Shown here one piece after another: positions 7,540-15,951 of a DNA stretch of 64,000 nt. Numbering within the stretch: position 1 is the stretch's first letter; the number at the start of each line of letters is the position of its first letter. Below the pieces are notes generated by a model. The model was given only the letters and a program-made list of their open reading frames with translations. It made no database searches and was not told the DNA's origin. A program made the translations under genes and the position numbers. The DNA comes from Cerasicoccus maritimus (GTDB lineage Bacteria; Verrucomicrobiota; Verrucomicrobiia; Opitutales; Cerasicoccaceae), in the NCBI GenBank assembly GCA_031296935.1, contig JAVDPD010000030.1, positions 1-64,000 of the forward strand, read 5' to 3'.

Positions 7540-7997
7540 CTTGCTTCACGGCTTCCTTGCGTTCGACTTCGTCGAAGTCGTTCCAGCTTGGCGACTGAGG
7601 CCCAGCCGCTGATGAAGAGATCGAGCTGGCGGCTCGTGGGGCGCTCTTTGCCCTTGGTTGCTTTGCGGCCGGCGAGGCCTGCGATCACCGCGCCCAGGCC
7701 GCTGCCTTCGATGAAGATCGCCTCCTCGATGTCGGGGCGCAGATCGGGGTCTTTCGCGATCTCGTTGTGGATCTGCTGGGCGTAGAAAAACAGGGAGCGG
7801 GACACGCCGAGCGAGGCCGCGATTTCCTCGGCGGTTTTACCGTAGTCCACTGAGTGGACTGCGGAGTCGGCGCTCTGGCGCAGGGCGTTGAGCTGGCGTT
7901 GGCGGGCCTCGGCGACGGCGGGCTCCAGCAGCGGATAGGCGCTGTAGGCCAAGGCGGACTTCGACAGGTGGCGGCGGAGGATCAGGCCGGCGAGGAT
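7472..7997 (-). pseudogene. Truncated, frameshifted phage gene, unknown
   Basis: Protein-like sequence runs from about 7997 (LAGLILRRHLSKSALAYSAY) through a helix-turn-helix-like segment (KTAEEIAASLGVSRSLFFYA) and GSGLGAVIAGLAGRKATKGK to about 7590. There an extra base pushes the frame into junk that ends at 7509. In the alternate frame the protein continues WNDFDEVERKEAVKQVTGLL and ends properly at 7472. The 5' end is cut at about 8000, where plus-strand terminase sequence begins. An annotation pipeline would likely call only 7509-7952 (TTG start). A link to ParB-like partition proteins crossed my mind but the defining N-terminal domain is not present. Function unknown. Confidence 0.55.
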
Positions 7998-8005
7998 GCG
8001 GGCAC

Positions 8006-8569
8006 ATGTATTTCGTCCGCGTGATCGTCCGCCTGAAAACTGGCAATCCCGACATCCTCAAGAAGATCATCGAGCCGGCGCTGTCGCTTCCCCACGGGCT
8101 GAAGCTCGGCAAGCTCTGCGTCGACGCCACCAACGAACGTTTCTTTGCGGCCAGTCTGAAAACGTCGCTCGCTGGCAGCGTCATCGTCGAGCCAGTCGTC
8201 AACAGCGAGTCGATCGAATACCTAGGCCAGTCGATGTCTTACAAAAGCTACCTGGGCAACCTGATGATCGAAACCTTCGACGATGGCTACATCGCGCTAC
8301 CCAACGAGCAGTGGATCAAAGACGACCTGCGCCGCGTTATCCAGGACAAGGGCACCTTCGATTGCGAGCTCGGCGAAAACGGCGAGCACGGCGACGTCTT
8401 CGACGCCATCAAGCTTTCCATCCATGCCCTCCGCGGCAAAGGCGGCCCCGTCAGCGCGGCCGCAGCGCCCGCCGGCCATGGCGATCTCCACCAGGGCGGC
8501 CAACGCCCGGGCATCAAGAACCCACTTCTGCGCAAAATCCGCCGAAAAATCAGCATGTACCAACGATGA
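8006..8569 (+). CDS. Phage terminase large subunit, C-terminal fragment
   Basis: The 187 aa correspond to the nuclease-domain end of a Mu-like large terminase: VRVIVRLKTGNPDILKKI, KLCVDATNERFFAASLK with an acidic residue typical of the RNase H-like nuclease active site, then YLGQSMSYKSYLGNLMIETF and GDVFDAIKLSIHAL. The ATPase half (normally about 300 residues upstream) is missing; the ATG at 8006 sits at the breakpoint with an inverted phage gene. Its TGA overlaps the portal ATG (ATGA), the normal spacing of these two genes. The protein cannot package DNA as it stands. Confidence 0.72.
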   Translation: MYFVRVIVRLKTGNPDILKKIIEPALSLPHGLKLGKLCVDATNERFFAASLKTSLAGSVIVEPVVNSESIEYLGQSMSYKSYLGNLMIETFDDGYIALPNEQWIKDDLRRVIQDKGTFDCELGENGEHGDVFDAIKLSIHALRGKGGPVSAAAAPAGHGDLHQGGQRPGIKNPLLRKIRRKISMYQR

Positions 8570-10233
8570 GCAAACTTTCTTTAAGCAGCCGCTTCCGTGT
8601 TCTTGTCTCCGGCAAGATTCCGGAAAAAACCATCCCAACCACCGCCGCCACGCCACGCTGGCGCCGCCTGGGCGATGAACCGCGCTCCACGGCCGAGGAT
8701 CTCGACGTCGATCGCCTCCACGCGATTCTGGAATCCGCCGAGCACGGCCAAGTCAGCGACCTTTTCGCGCTCTACCGCGACATCCTCGCCAGCGACAGCC
8801 ACCTGCAAGCCGAGTTTGCCAAGCGAAAGCTCGCGATCATTGGCGACGCGCTTTCCGTCCAGCCGATCGACGACGGCGAATCTGCCGACGAAGAGGCCGC
8901 CGAGCTCGTTGAAGACCAAATCCAATGCCTCACCGCGTGGCCTCACGCCTTGGCCCACTTGCTCGACTCGACCCTTTGGCCGGTCGCCGTCCTGGAGAAG
9001 GTTTACCGTCCATCCTCCAAGCCCGGTCTGCGTTACGAGCTCGCCGAACTGGTTCCCGTGCCGCATCAGCTCCTGGATTATACCACCGGCCGAATGATGA
9101 TCCGCAATGTGGATCCGGAAACGAAGGCCACGCTACAAACCTACCACGAGCCGGATCCAAATCGCTACATCGTTCACCGCGGGCACATCCTTTCCTTGCC
9201 GGATTATTGGGGCGGCCCGATGCGATCGCTGGTTTTCTGGTGGTTGCTCTCGGCAATGGATCGCACCTGGTGGGCCAACTTCCTGGACAAATACGGCACG
9301 CCGTTCCCCGTGGGCAAGTTCGACCGCAACGACGACGCCGGCCGCTCCGTCCTACAGCTGGCTTTCCAGTGGGCCAAAAAACTCGGCGGCCTCGTCGTCA
9401 CGAAGGAGACCGAAGTCGAGCTACTCGAAGCCGGCCGCGCCGATGCCGGCGACGCCTACGAGAAATTTTACTCCATCTGCCAGCGCGAGAAGTCGAAACT
9501 CATCCTTGGCCAGACCCTTTCCGCGGAAGCACAGTCGACCGGCCTCGGCTCGGGCGTCTCCAAGCAGCAGGAGAGCGTCCGCCAGGACATTCGCCAGTTT
9601 GATGGCCTGCTCCTCGGCTCCACGCTCCGCGACCAACTCTTCCGGCAGTTCCTGCTCATCAATGGCAAGAAGGGCGACGTCCCGACCTTGGCCTGGGGCT
9701 CGGAGTCGATCGAAGAGAGTAAAGCACTCTCCGACATCCTGACTTCGCTCAGCAACGCCGGGATCCACGTCGCCGACGAAAGCCTTCCAGTCCTCTCCAA
9801 GCGCATCGGTCTCACTCTGGAGCGCAAACCGCAACCAGCGGCGCTTCAGTCGGCACAGCCAGCCGAGCAACAGCAGCAGGCACTTAGCGAGAAAGCGCTA
9901 AAAGAAAATCAGCAAGCCGAGGAAGATCGTGATTTTCGTTCTCTGATGGCAAATGCCGAAATCGTGGGGCCCAAGCTTCGCGCGCTCGCCGCACAATCGC
10001 CCGAGGATCCGGAAGACGCCATCATCCGCAACACAACTGCGGACCTCTCGCAGGTGTTCCGCGGTAGCCTTGCACCGGTTCGGCAGTTGATTCGCGAAAG
10101 CGAGTCACCGGAAGACCTGGAAGCAAAACTGCGGACCTTCTACACCGATTGGCAGCCCGGCCGCGTCCAGGTTCTAATCACCGAAGCCCTGACCGCCTTC
10201 CTCGCCAACGGCGTCTCAACGGCCGAAAGTTGA
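8566..10233 (+). CDS. DUF935 portal protein (Mu gp29-like)
   Basis: The open frame begins earlier, but ATG 8566 overlaps the terminase stop and begins recognisable portal sequence, giving 555 aa. Features of the DUF935 family include DVDRLHAILESAEHGQVSDL near the start, LFALYRDILASDSHLQAEF, and the WWANFLDKYGTPFPVGKF core. A Gln/Glu-rich hinge (about residues 425-455) and a helical C-terminal domain follow. In Mu this protein forms the dodecameric portal through which DNA enters the capsid. It is intact, which suggests the decay of the element is recent, but no other structural gene follows. Confidence 0.85.
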   Translation: MSKLSLSSRFRVLVSGKIPEKTIPTTAATPRWRRLGDEPRSTAEDLDVDRLHAILESAEHGQVSDLFALYRDILASDSHLQAEFAKRKLAIIGDALSVQPIDDGESADEEAAELVEDQIQCLTAWPHALAHLLDSTLWPVAVLEKVYRPSSKPGLRYELAELVPVPHQLLDYTTGRMMIRNVDPETKATLQTYHEPDPNRYIVHRGHILSLPDYWGGPMRSLVFWWLLSAMDRTWWANFLDKYGTPFPVGKFDRNDDAGRSVLQLAFQWAKKLGGLVVTKETEVELLEAGRADAGDAYEKFYSICQREKSKLILGQTLSAEAQSTGLGSGVSKQQESVRQDIRQFDGLLLGSTLRDQLFRQFLLINGKKGDVPTLAWGSESIEESKALSDILTSLSNAGIHVADESLPVLSKRIGLTLERKPQPAALQSAQPAEQQQQALSEKALKENQQAEEDRDFRSLMANAEIVGPKLRALAAQSPEDPEDAIIRNTTADLSQVFRGSLAPVRQLIRESESPEDLEAKLRTFYTDWQPGRVQVLITEALTAFLANGVSTAES

Positions 10234-10548
10234 TTTTCCTGCACGATCGACGATCACGACCCTTTTTTCTAAATGCGTTCCTGTGGTCGACCTCGACCCT
10301 TTTCATTTATTCTGCATCTGGGATGATCGCCGATCGGCGGCCTTTTTTTGAAATACCTCTGATCCCTTATATTACCTAGCCGTACGCTATCTGGCGCTAT
10401 TTCACCTTTTCCGCCTAGTGCTGTTGATAGTCGCATTCCTCGCAGAATCCCTCCCCCCCTTTCTCCCCCTCTGGGCGGAAAAATTGGGATTCGTGGGCAC
10501 ACTGGCTTGCATTGGGTGTCGTTCATTGTCTCACTGCTTCTTTCCACG
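10234..10548. other. Intergenic region at prophage-host boundary
   Basis: 315 bp without a supportable gene between the portal gene and lolE-like gene. It contains T-rich tracts and the hairpin described separately at 10328-10349. The prophage right end should lie in it, but no inverted or direct terminal repeats could be paired with the left side by eye. Confidence 0.5.
10328..10349 (+). terminator. Candidate rho-independent terminator
   Basis: A perfect 12-bp palindrome CGCCGATCGGCG (4-bp stem with GATC loop or longer) is followed after GCC by seven T residues. It lies about 95 bp after the portal gene stop. Short stem, so moderate support. Confidence 0.45.
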
Positions 10549-11784
10549 ATGCCCTGGTATTTGTATCTAGCGATTAAACAACTGTTTCCGACCGGAAGGG
10601 CGGCATCGTTTTTCGCGTGGATATCCATCACCGGCGTCGCGCTCGGGGTGGCGATTTTGATCGTCTTCGCCAGCGTGATGAACGGCCTCGGCGACCGCAT
10701 CCGCAGCAAGGTCGAGGAAACCTTCGGCCACGCCCACGTGTTTACCGGCAGCATCATATATGATTACGAGGCGCTGCTGGAGACCCTGCAAAATTACCCC
10801 GGCGTCACCGCCGCCACGCCCTACACCAACGGCGTGCTGATGATGCAGTATGAGAACCGGCCGTCGTTCCCGAAAATCACCGGGCTCAACCCCTGGGAAG
10901 AGAACCAGGTGATCCCGCTGGAGGATTATTTGGACATCGGCAGTATCGACGATTTCAACGACCAGAAGGTCATCATCAGCATCGGGGTCGCGCACCAACT
11001 CAAGGCCAGCGTCGGAGACGAGGTCAACCTCTACTCCCCGCTCATGCTCCAGCAGATCAAGCGCGACGAAATTCCGCTGCCAATGGAGCTTGAAGTGTGC
11101 GGCATTTTTGCATCGGGCTTTAACGAGGTGGACAACAACACCATCATCGTCACCCGCCGCACCATGCAGGAGCTTTATGGCCTCGGTGACGGCATTCACG
11201 GCGTCATGCTGCTGATTGAGGATCCCGACAACGTCTTCGAATTCACCCGCCAGTTGGAGCAGGATCTTGGCGAGGGTTATCAGTCCCTCAGCTGGATGGA
11301 GGCCAACGAAAACCTGCTGTTCCTCCTGCAGTTTGAGAAGACGATCATGCTCTTCCTGCTGTTCGTGATCCTGATCATTGCCGGGTTCTGCATTGGCGCG
11401 ATTTTGATCGTAACCGCGCTCCAAAAGACGCGCGAGATTGGCCTCCTCCACGCGATGGGCGGACGCTCCCGCCAGCTCGCCGCGATCTTCTGTTTGGACG
11501 GCGTACTCGTCAGCATGATGGGCTGCATTGTGGGTACTTTATTTGGTTTTGCGCTGATTTTCTCGCGCACATTCCTGATCAAACTCATGCTCTATGCCAC
11601 TGGAAAAGGAAACGCGTTTCAGGAGCATTACCCGCTACCAATCACCGACTTGCCCGTCGCTTATCAGGTAACGGACTTCGTGCTGATTTACCTGTTCTGC
11701 CTTGTCGTCGGCGCGCTGGCTGGCCTCTATCCCGCGTGGCGTGCCGCCCGCATGAAACCCTCGGACGCCATTCGTGCGGAATAA
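10549..11784 (+). CDS. LolC/E-family lipoprotein-release ABC permease
   Basis: The ATG at 10549 ([16 protein letters not shown]) is chosen over the earlier in-frame ATG at 10507 because it begins the conserved N-terminus of this family; 411 aa is the usual length. One N-terminal membrane helix (about residues 22-45, [20 protein letters not shown]) is followed by a large periplasmic MacB-like domain and three C-terminal helices, with [15 protein letters not shown] as the cytoplasmic coupling segment. With the ATPase encoded 4 bp downstream it forms the inner-membrane complex that releases outer-membrane lipoproteins to LolA. Which of LolC or LolE it resembles cannot be said; a single permease may act as a homodimer. 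Confidence 0.88.
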   Translation: MPWYLYLAIKQLFPTGRAASFFAWISITGVALGVAILIVFASVMNGLGDRIRSKVEETFGHAHVFTGSIIYDYEALLETLQNYPGVTAATPYTNGVLMMQYENRPSFPKITGLNPWEENQVIPLEDYLDIGSIDDFNDQKVIISIGVAHQLKASVGDEVNLYSPLMLQQIKRDEIPLPMELEVCGIFASGFNEVDNNTIIVTRRTMQELYGLGDGIHGVMLLIEDPDNVFEFTRQLEQDLGEGYQSLSWMEANENLLFLLQFEKTIMLFLLFVILIIAGFCIGAILIVTALQKTREIGLLHAMGGRSRQLAAIFCLDGVLVSMMGCIVGTLFGFALIFSRTFLIKLMLYATGKGNAFQEHYPLPITDLPVAYQVTDFVLIYLFCLVVGALAGLYPAWRAARMKPSDAIRAE

Positions 11785-11788
11785 GACC

Positions 11789-12493
11789 ATGAGTGAACCA
11801 TCCGCCATCCTCGAGGCCCGCGGCCTCAGCAAAACATTCCAAACGCCGACCCGCCCCATCCAGGTCCTCGACGAAGCCAACGTCTCCCTGGCCTACGGCG
11901 AATCGCTTTCCATTCGCGGGGAGTCTGGCGCCGGCAAAACCACCCTGCTCTACCTGCTTTCCGTCCTCGAAAATCCCGACAGCGGGGAGCTCTTTTGGGC
12001 CGGTGAAGACGCCTTGAAAAAGTCCGCCGATTGGCGCGCCCGCAAACGCGCAACCTTCATGGGCTTTGTCTTTCAGGCGTATTATTTGATGCCCGAGCTG
12101 AGCGCGATTGAGAACGTGCTCCTCGCACGCCGCCTCATTGACAAGGTCCGCAGCGAAGACCGCGCCCGCGCCGAAGCCCTGCTCGAACGCGTGGGCCTCG
12201 CCGAGCGCGCCAAGCAAGTCCCCACCAAGCTTTCCGGCGGCGAAAAGCAGCGCGTCGCCGTGGCCCGCGCACTGATGAATCAGCCCCCGCTCATCCTCGC
12301 CGACGAGCCCACGGGCAACCTCGACGAGCGCACCGGCGAGCACATCATGGACCTCCTCCTCACACTTTGCGCCGAAGAGAACACGAGCCTGATCCTCGTA
12401 ACGCACAACCCGGAATTCGCCAAACGAACCGACCGCGGCCTCTTCCTTCACAATGGCCGTTTCACCAGTGGCAACGAGCCGTTGCATCCATAG
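11789..12493 (+). CDS. lolD: LolD-like ABC transporter ATPase
   Basis: Start ATG 11789, 4 bp after the permease stop; an upstream in-frame codon at 11774 would overlap the permease. 234 aa with Walker [10 protein letters not shown] (about residues 45-53), Q-loop [13 protein letters not shown], signature [15 protein letters not shown] and Walker [13 protein letters not shown] followed by the H-loop VTHN. The combination [11 protein letters not shown] with ADEPTGNLD is typical of LolD/MacB-type ATPases. It powers lipoprotein release with the adjacent permease. Confidence 0.9.
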   Translation: MSEPSAILEARGLSKTFQTPTRPIQVLDEANVSLAYGESLSIRGESGAGKTTLLYLLSVLENPDSGELFWAGEDALKKSADWRARKRATFMGFVFQAYYLMPELSAIENVLLARRLIDKVRSEDRARAEALLERVGLAERAKQVPTKLSGGEKQRVAVARALMNQPPLILADEPTGNLDERTGEHIMDLLLTLCAEENTSLILVTHNPEFAKRTDRGLFLHNGRFTSGNEPLHP

Positions 12494-13003
12494 GCAGCGC
12501 GCCGTGACATAGACGGCAAAAGCCTATTCCTTGATCTCCAGTTTTTTGCGGGATTGTTGGAAGTAGCTGCTGCCTACAAGCGATTTGCTTACTTGCTCGT
12601 GCTGACATCCAGTTGCTCTTCGATGTTGAATGACCACCACAATTTGCACGTCATACCGCATCTCTCTTAAATTGATAGTTATAAAGTTTCATGAAGCTTT
12701 TGCAGAAGCGCATGCCCAAGCGCTGGTTCGTCATCCCGTTGCCTCTGTCTTCAACAGAGCCATAATACGCTCACGGTCTATATCGTTGCCTAAATGTCGT
12801 TTCCTCACAAAGACACTGAATCAAATATCGCGCTTATTATCTCATTTTAACCGAGGAAAGGTATTAGATAGAGAAATTTACGCAGCACGTAAATTCACGA
12901 TTAAACATGACAAAAGCGCAGTGGCAACAAGCCCTGCGCTTTTTCTGTGGTCAAATTCAAATAATAACCAGCAGGCCAACATCGCCCTACAAATATTTTG
13001 GGC
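12494..13003. other. Intergenic region, no supportable gene
   Basis: 510 bp, AT-rich in the middle. On the minus strand a short frame ending near 12520 (GSSYFQQSRKKLEIKE) looks protein-like but lacks a convincing beginning and may be a gene remnant. A bidirectional terminator sits at 12912-12945. Nothing else recognised. Confidence 0.4.
12912..12945 (-). terminator. Bidirectional rho-independent terminator
   Basis: AAAGCGCAG and CTGCGCTTT form a 9-bp stem around a 12-nt loop, with T-runs on both strands. It lies about 60 bp beyond the stop of the coiled-coil gene at 13004 and probably ends the leftward ParA operon. Confidence 0.7.
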
Positions 13004-13633
13004 TTAAGAATTTTTCAACTTTGCTTCGAGCGAACGGAGTTCTTCCATGCGCTGCTCAAGCTCAGTTTCGGTTTCTTGCTGTTCCATCATCTTTTCAAAC
13101 AGAGCCGCTTCGGATTCCTCAACGAAAGCTTCGCGCTCCTTCAGCTGGTCTTTGGCTTCCTGCAAGGCTTGCTCTCGCTGCTCCAACGTTTCACGGAGGT
13201 GCTCCAACGCTTGGCGTTCCTCATCAGACATCGCGGTTCCACCACTGGCTTCTTCCGAACCCGCTTCAGCCTTGGCCTTTTGAAACTCGCTCATTTTGGC
13301 GGCAAGCATTTCCTGCTTCACCTTAAGCAATGCTTCGCCCTCCCAGATATCACGTTCTCGCTCAGCTAACTTCGCTTCATACTCCGCCGCGTTGCGCTCA
13401 CGTTCCAATAGATCCGCTTCGAGCTTTCGCAGGCTCTTTTCCAGTGTATCAATCTCAGCACTCGCCATCTGATCACGATCATTAAACGGCGCGCGAGTTC
13501 GACGCATGATAAGGTCGATCGTTTCCTTGGACTTCAGCGAAGCCTCAGCGGCCTGCTGAATCTTAGGCCGTAAGCTGATAACTCTTTTCTTCTGCGGTGG
13601 TTTAGGTGCAGTCATGCCTCGCGGCCCATTCAT
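13004..13633 (-). CDS. Coiled-coil protein with basic N-terminus, ParA operon
   Basis: A 209-aa protein; start ATG 13633 overlaps the previous stop (ATGA), with a second ATG at 13615. The N-terminus is strongly basic (APKPPQKKRVISLRPKI), then from about residue 55 to the end it is a nearly continuous heptad-rich coiled coil full of Glu/Leu/Lys (LEKSLRKLEADLLERE, LREKEQ-like repeats). No family recognised. It is the last gene of a three-gene operon headed by an orphan ParA. Known ParA partners (ParB, McdB, etc.) often carry a short Lys/Arg-rich N-terminus that stimulates ATPase activity, so this could be the adaptor that binds cargo (inference). Confidence 0.7.
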   Translation of the reverse strand: MNGPRGMTAPKPPQKKRVISLRPKIQQAAEASLKSKETIDLIMRRTRAPFNDRDQMASAEIDTLEKSLRKLEADLLERERNAAEYEAKLAERERDIWEGEALLKVKQEMLAAKMSEFQKAKAEAGSEEASGGTAMSDEERQALEHLRETLEQREQALQEAKDQLKEREAFVEESEAALFEKMMEQQETETELEQRMEELRSLEAKLKNS

Positions 13634-14610
13634 TTACGACCAAAGAGACGGGCAAAAAACCCGGGTTTCTTGCCAGAAGCCGACTCAGGTAAATCCGCCA
13701 CGGCATTTTCCTTGAGATAGCGGGCAGTAATCTGAGCGCAAATACATTCTCGCTCCGGCTCATCCACAACCATGAATACACGCTCCAAGGTTTTGCCGCC
13801 TTTGATATCAATCGCAAGCTGCTTGTATTGCTCTGGAAAATAGTCGCAAATTTCCTTTAGCTTAGTTTGCAGAATGTCTTCTAATTGAGATATTTGCTCC
13901 TTGCTCAGACGCGCCTTAGACTCCTGTAACTCACTCAACTTACCGTAACTAAAGCGCTTGAGCAGCGAACATTTCTCAACATCGCTCAATTGGTTTAACA
14001 GCAGGCCAATACACTCCGGCAAATGCAGCCCGAAACTGCCGGGACGGAAAGGAATGTATTTTGCCAACGTTTGCTGGTCTTCTTGAGTTAGGGCATTGAG
14101 TAAGGCGCGGAAATCGCCCCCTATAACAATGTTTTGCGCCATATTCTGCGCGAAATGACCGAAATCTTTCAGGGTCTTGATGTCTTCGTTTTGACAGAAA
14201 GAAAGCGTGTCAGCTGACAAGCCGCTGAGCGCCATCGGAAAATCCTGCGGGATCTTGAGGCGGTTAATGTTCTTTTCAAGCGTGCGGTCAACACTCGCGT
14301 GGGCATCAACGGTCGCGACCATGTCACCAAAAGGATCATCAAAGGCCTGTGTTTCACGCAGAATATGAATGAGCAGATCGATGCGCTCTGGCATATCAGC
14401 CAAGCCAGGCAATTCTTGAAGCTCCTCCCACGTAAAATCAATGTACTTGGAGGGTGTTTCGCCGGAGCCCTTGATCGGCCACTCCTCAATTTCCAAATTC
14501 TGCGACAGACTTAGCAAATTCGTGTCAACCATCAGCGAAGTGGCGAAGGCTAAACGAATTTCATCCCAGTCATCTTTGTTATAACGAAGCGTTGGCGATT
14601 CCTCAGACAT
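13630..14610 (-). CDS. Hypothetical protein of ParA operon (326 aa)
   Basis: A soluble, mostly helical 326-aa protein without recognised domain. Striking is the tail: after a flexible SASGKK linker it ends PGFFARLFGRK, a short amphipathic basic-aromatic segment of the kind that attaches proteins to membranes or partner surfaces. The middle contains helix-rich segments (LLNALTQEDQQTLAKYI, LLLNQLSDVEKCSLLKRF). It lies 41 bp after parA and overlaps the coiled-coil gene by 4 bp, so all three are co-expressed and should work together. Low similarity to anything I know. Confidence 0.7.
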   Translation of the reverse strand: MSEESPTLRYNKDDWDEIRLAFATSLMVDTNLLSLSQNLEIEEWPIKGSGETPSKYIDFTWEELQELPGLADMPERIDLLIHILRETQAFDDPFGDMVATVDAHASVDRTLEKNINRLKIPQDFPMALSGLSADTLSFCQNEDIKTLKDFGHFAQNMAQNIVIGGDFRALLNALTQEDQQTLAKYIPFRPGSFGLHLPECIGLLLNQLSDVEKCSLLKRFSYGKLSELQESKARLSKEQISQLEDILQTKLKEICDYFPEQYKQLAIDIKGGKTLERVFMVVDEPERECICAQITARYLKENAVADLPESASGKKPGFFARLFGRK

Positions 14611-14651
14611 GTTCTCCTAAATATCCCGTCTAAAATAAACTTTGCAACCGA

Positions 14652-15542
14652 CTACCAAGAAATTGCGTGACGGTCAATCTCTGCGGCGAGTCGTGCATAG
14701 TCCTTCACCACGCTATCCTCCTCCTGAGCGGCCTGCCCCACAAGGCTAACCGGCAGACCAAGAGTCACCGCACGGCGAACAACCGTGGCGTCACGGATCA
14801 TAGATTCAAAAATCTTAGCATCTTGAGAAACACGGCGCTGGTTGCGGAACTGGTTCATGCGCAATTGCATACGCATTTTTGGAACTTCAATGTCCACATT
14901 TGCCTTGATCGAGTTGAAGATGATCCCGCGAACGGCTGCTGGCGGTGCCATACCTGATGTGCGGAAGCTCGCAGCACGCTTGTGAAAAAGTAGTAATTTT
15001 TCTACTAGCAGCGTGAAGCCAATCAAACTGAGGGCATCAGGATTAGATGGAACGTAGATTTCTGAGCTGGTAAACACCCCGCATTGTGATGCGTTGAGGA
15101 TATTTGGCGGGCAGTCAAAAACGACGTAATCGTAATCGTCTTCAATCTCAGTTAGCTGATCGTGGATCAGCTTGTAGTGAGGCATCTGTGGATCGCCCTT
15201 GTACTCATTTTCAAGATCAACGAGGTTAAACGTCGTCGGAACGATGTCCAAACCAGGCAATACCTTCTCACCAGTTTTGCTCTGCACAACGTCCTTAACC
15301 ACAATATCTTTAATGGTAGACTGACCGGGATCAAAAACAGAATACACGGAACCGGAACCGTTGATATTCAGCTTATTCCAACGATCAAGGCGCATCAGCC
15401 ATATACTGGCGTTTGACTGCGTATCGAAGTCAAACAGGAGCACGCGTTTACCCTTGTGCGCCAAACAGGCGGCAGTGTTGACGATGAGCGAGGTTTTGCC
15501 CACGCCGCCTTTATAATTTAGGAAACAGATTTTACGTGGCAT
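14652..15542 (-). CDS. ParA/Soj-family ATPase, orphan
   Basis: A 296-aa ParA/MinD-type ATPase with deviant Walker A NYKGGVGKTSL (residues 9-19), a conserved DFDTQSNAS switch (about 38-46) and Walker B-like DYVVFDCPPNI. C-terminal half has the RMQLRMNQF and SMIRDATVV segments usual for Soj relatives. ParA proteins form ATP-dependent dimers on nucleoid DNA and position plasmids, chromosomes or protein complexes. There is no parB or parS-like array nearby; the two downstream genes are unknowns. That points to a protein-cargo positioning system and not chromosome segregation (inference). Divergent 410-bp upstream region should hold its promoter. Confidence 0.88.
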   Translation of the reverse strand: MPRKICFLNYKGGVGKTSLIVNTAACLAHKGKRVLLFDFDTQSNASIWLMRLDRWNKLNINGSGSVYSVFDPGQSTIKDIVVKDVVQSKTGEKVLPGLDIVPTTFNLVDLENEYKGDPQMPHYKLIHDQLTEIEDDYDYVVFDCPPNILNASQCGVFTSSEIYVPSNPDALSLIGFTLLVEKLLLFHKRAASFRTSGMAPPAAVRGIIFNSIKANVDIEVPKMRMQLRMNQFRNQRRVSQDAKIFESMIRDATVVRRAVTLGLPVSLVGQAAQEEDSVVKDYARLAAEIDRHAISW

Positions 15543-15951
15543 AGAAAAAGAGAGGAGTTAACGGGTGATTCGCAATCGAAATAGCTAGTGACGTTGAATG
15601 CAAGCTTTTCACCGTCAAAATGCTAGATATCCTCCAGCACGACAATGCGCTCATGCAGGAAGCTCTTATCGACACATTCCAGACCAAGTCAAGCCGCAGC
15701 TTTCGTGTAACATTTCAGATGTTCTTTTTTAGGTGAAATTTACGCGTTTTCCTCCACTGCGTGATTGATTGGTTAAATTAATGCTCGTAGCCCACACACT
15801 TGCTGGAAGCATTTATGCAAGTGAATCAGCCAATTTAGGGTTGAATTTACCATTTGGCCTACTTAATGTTCACGAAATAAGCGCATTAAGACGTCTGCAA
15901 AACCCATATATTATCAGGCATTATTCACAATAATCTCTACAGGAATTAGAT
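15543..15951. other. Divergent intergenic region
   Basis: 409 bp between the leftward ParA operon and the rightward 233-aa gene, AT-rich towards the right. It must hold both promoters. No ORF, hairpin or repeat could be supported. Confidence 0.4.

Larger units (their letters stand above)
787..10233. mobile_element. Decayed Mu-like transposable prophage
   Basis: A leftward block carries the Mu early set (Gam, MuB-like ATPase, MuA-like DDE transposase, several small genes) and a rightward block carries the 3' part of a large terminase plus a DUF935 portal protein. This gene content is characteristic of Mu-like transposable phages. Head morphogenesis, capsid, tail and lysis genes are missing: host genes begin about 300 bp after the portal. 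Two reading frames are broken by single-base indels and the terminase is fused head-to-head with a truncated minus-strand gene near 8000. The element is therefore a defective remnant. Exact ends (Mu-type TG...CA termini and 5-bp target duplication) could not be fixed, and the left end may lie before position 1. Confidence 0.85.

Noticed and set aside
10507..10548. Longer N-terminus of the LolC/E permease from ATG 10507
   Set aside because: The extra 14 residues precede the conserved MPWYLYLA start and are not expected in this family.
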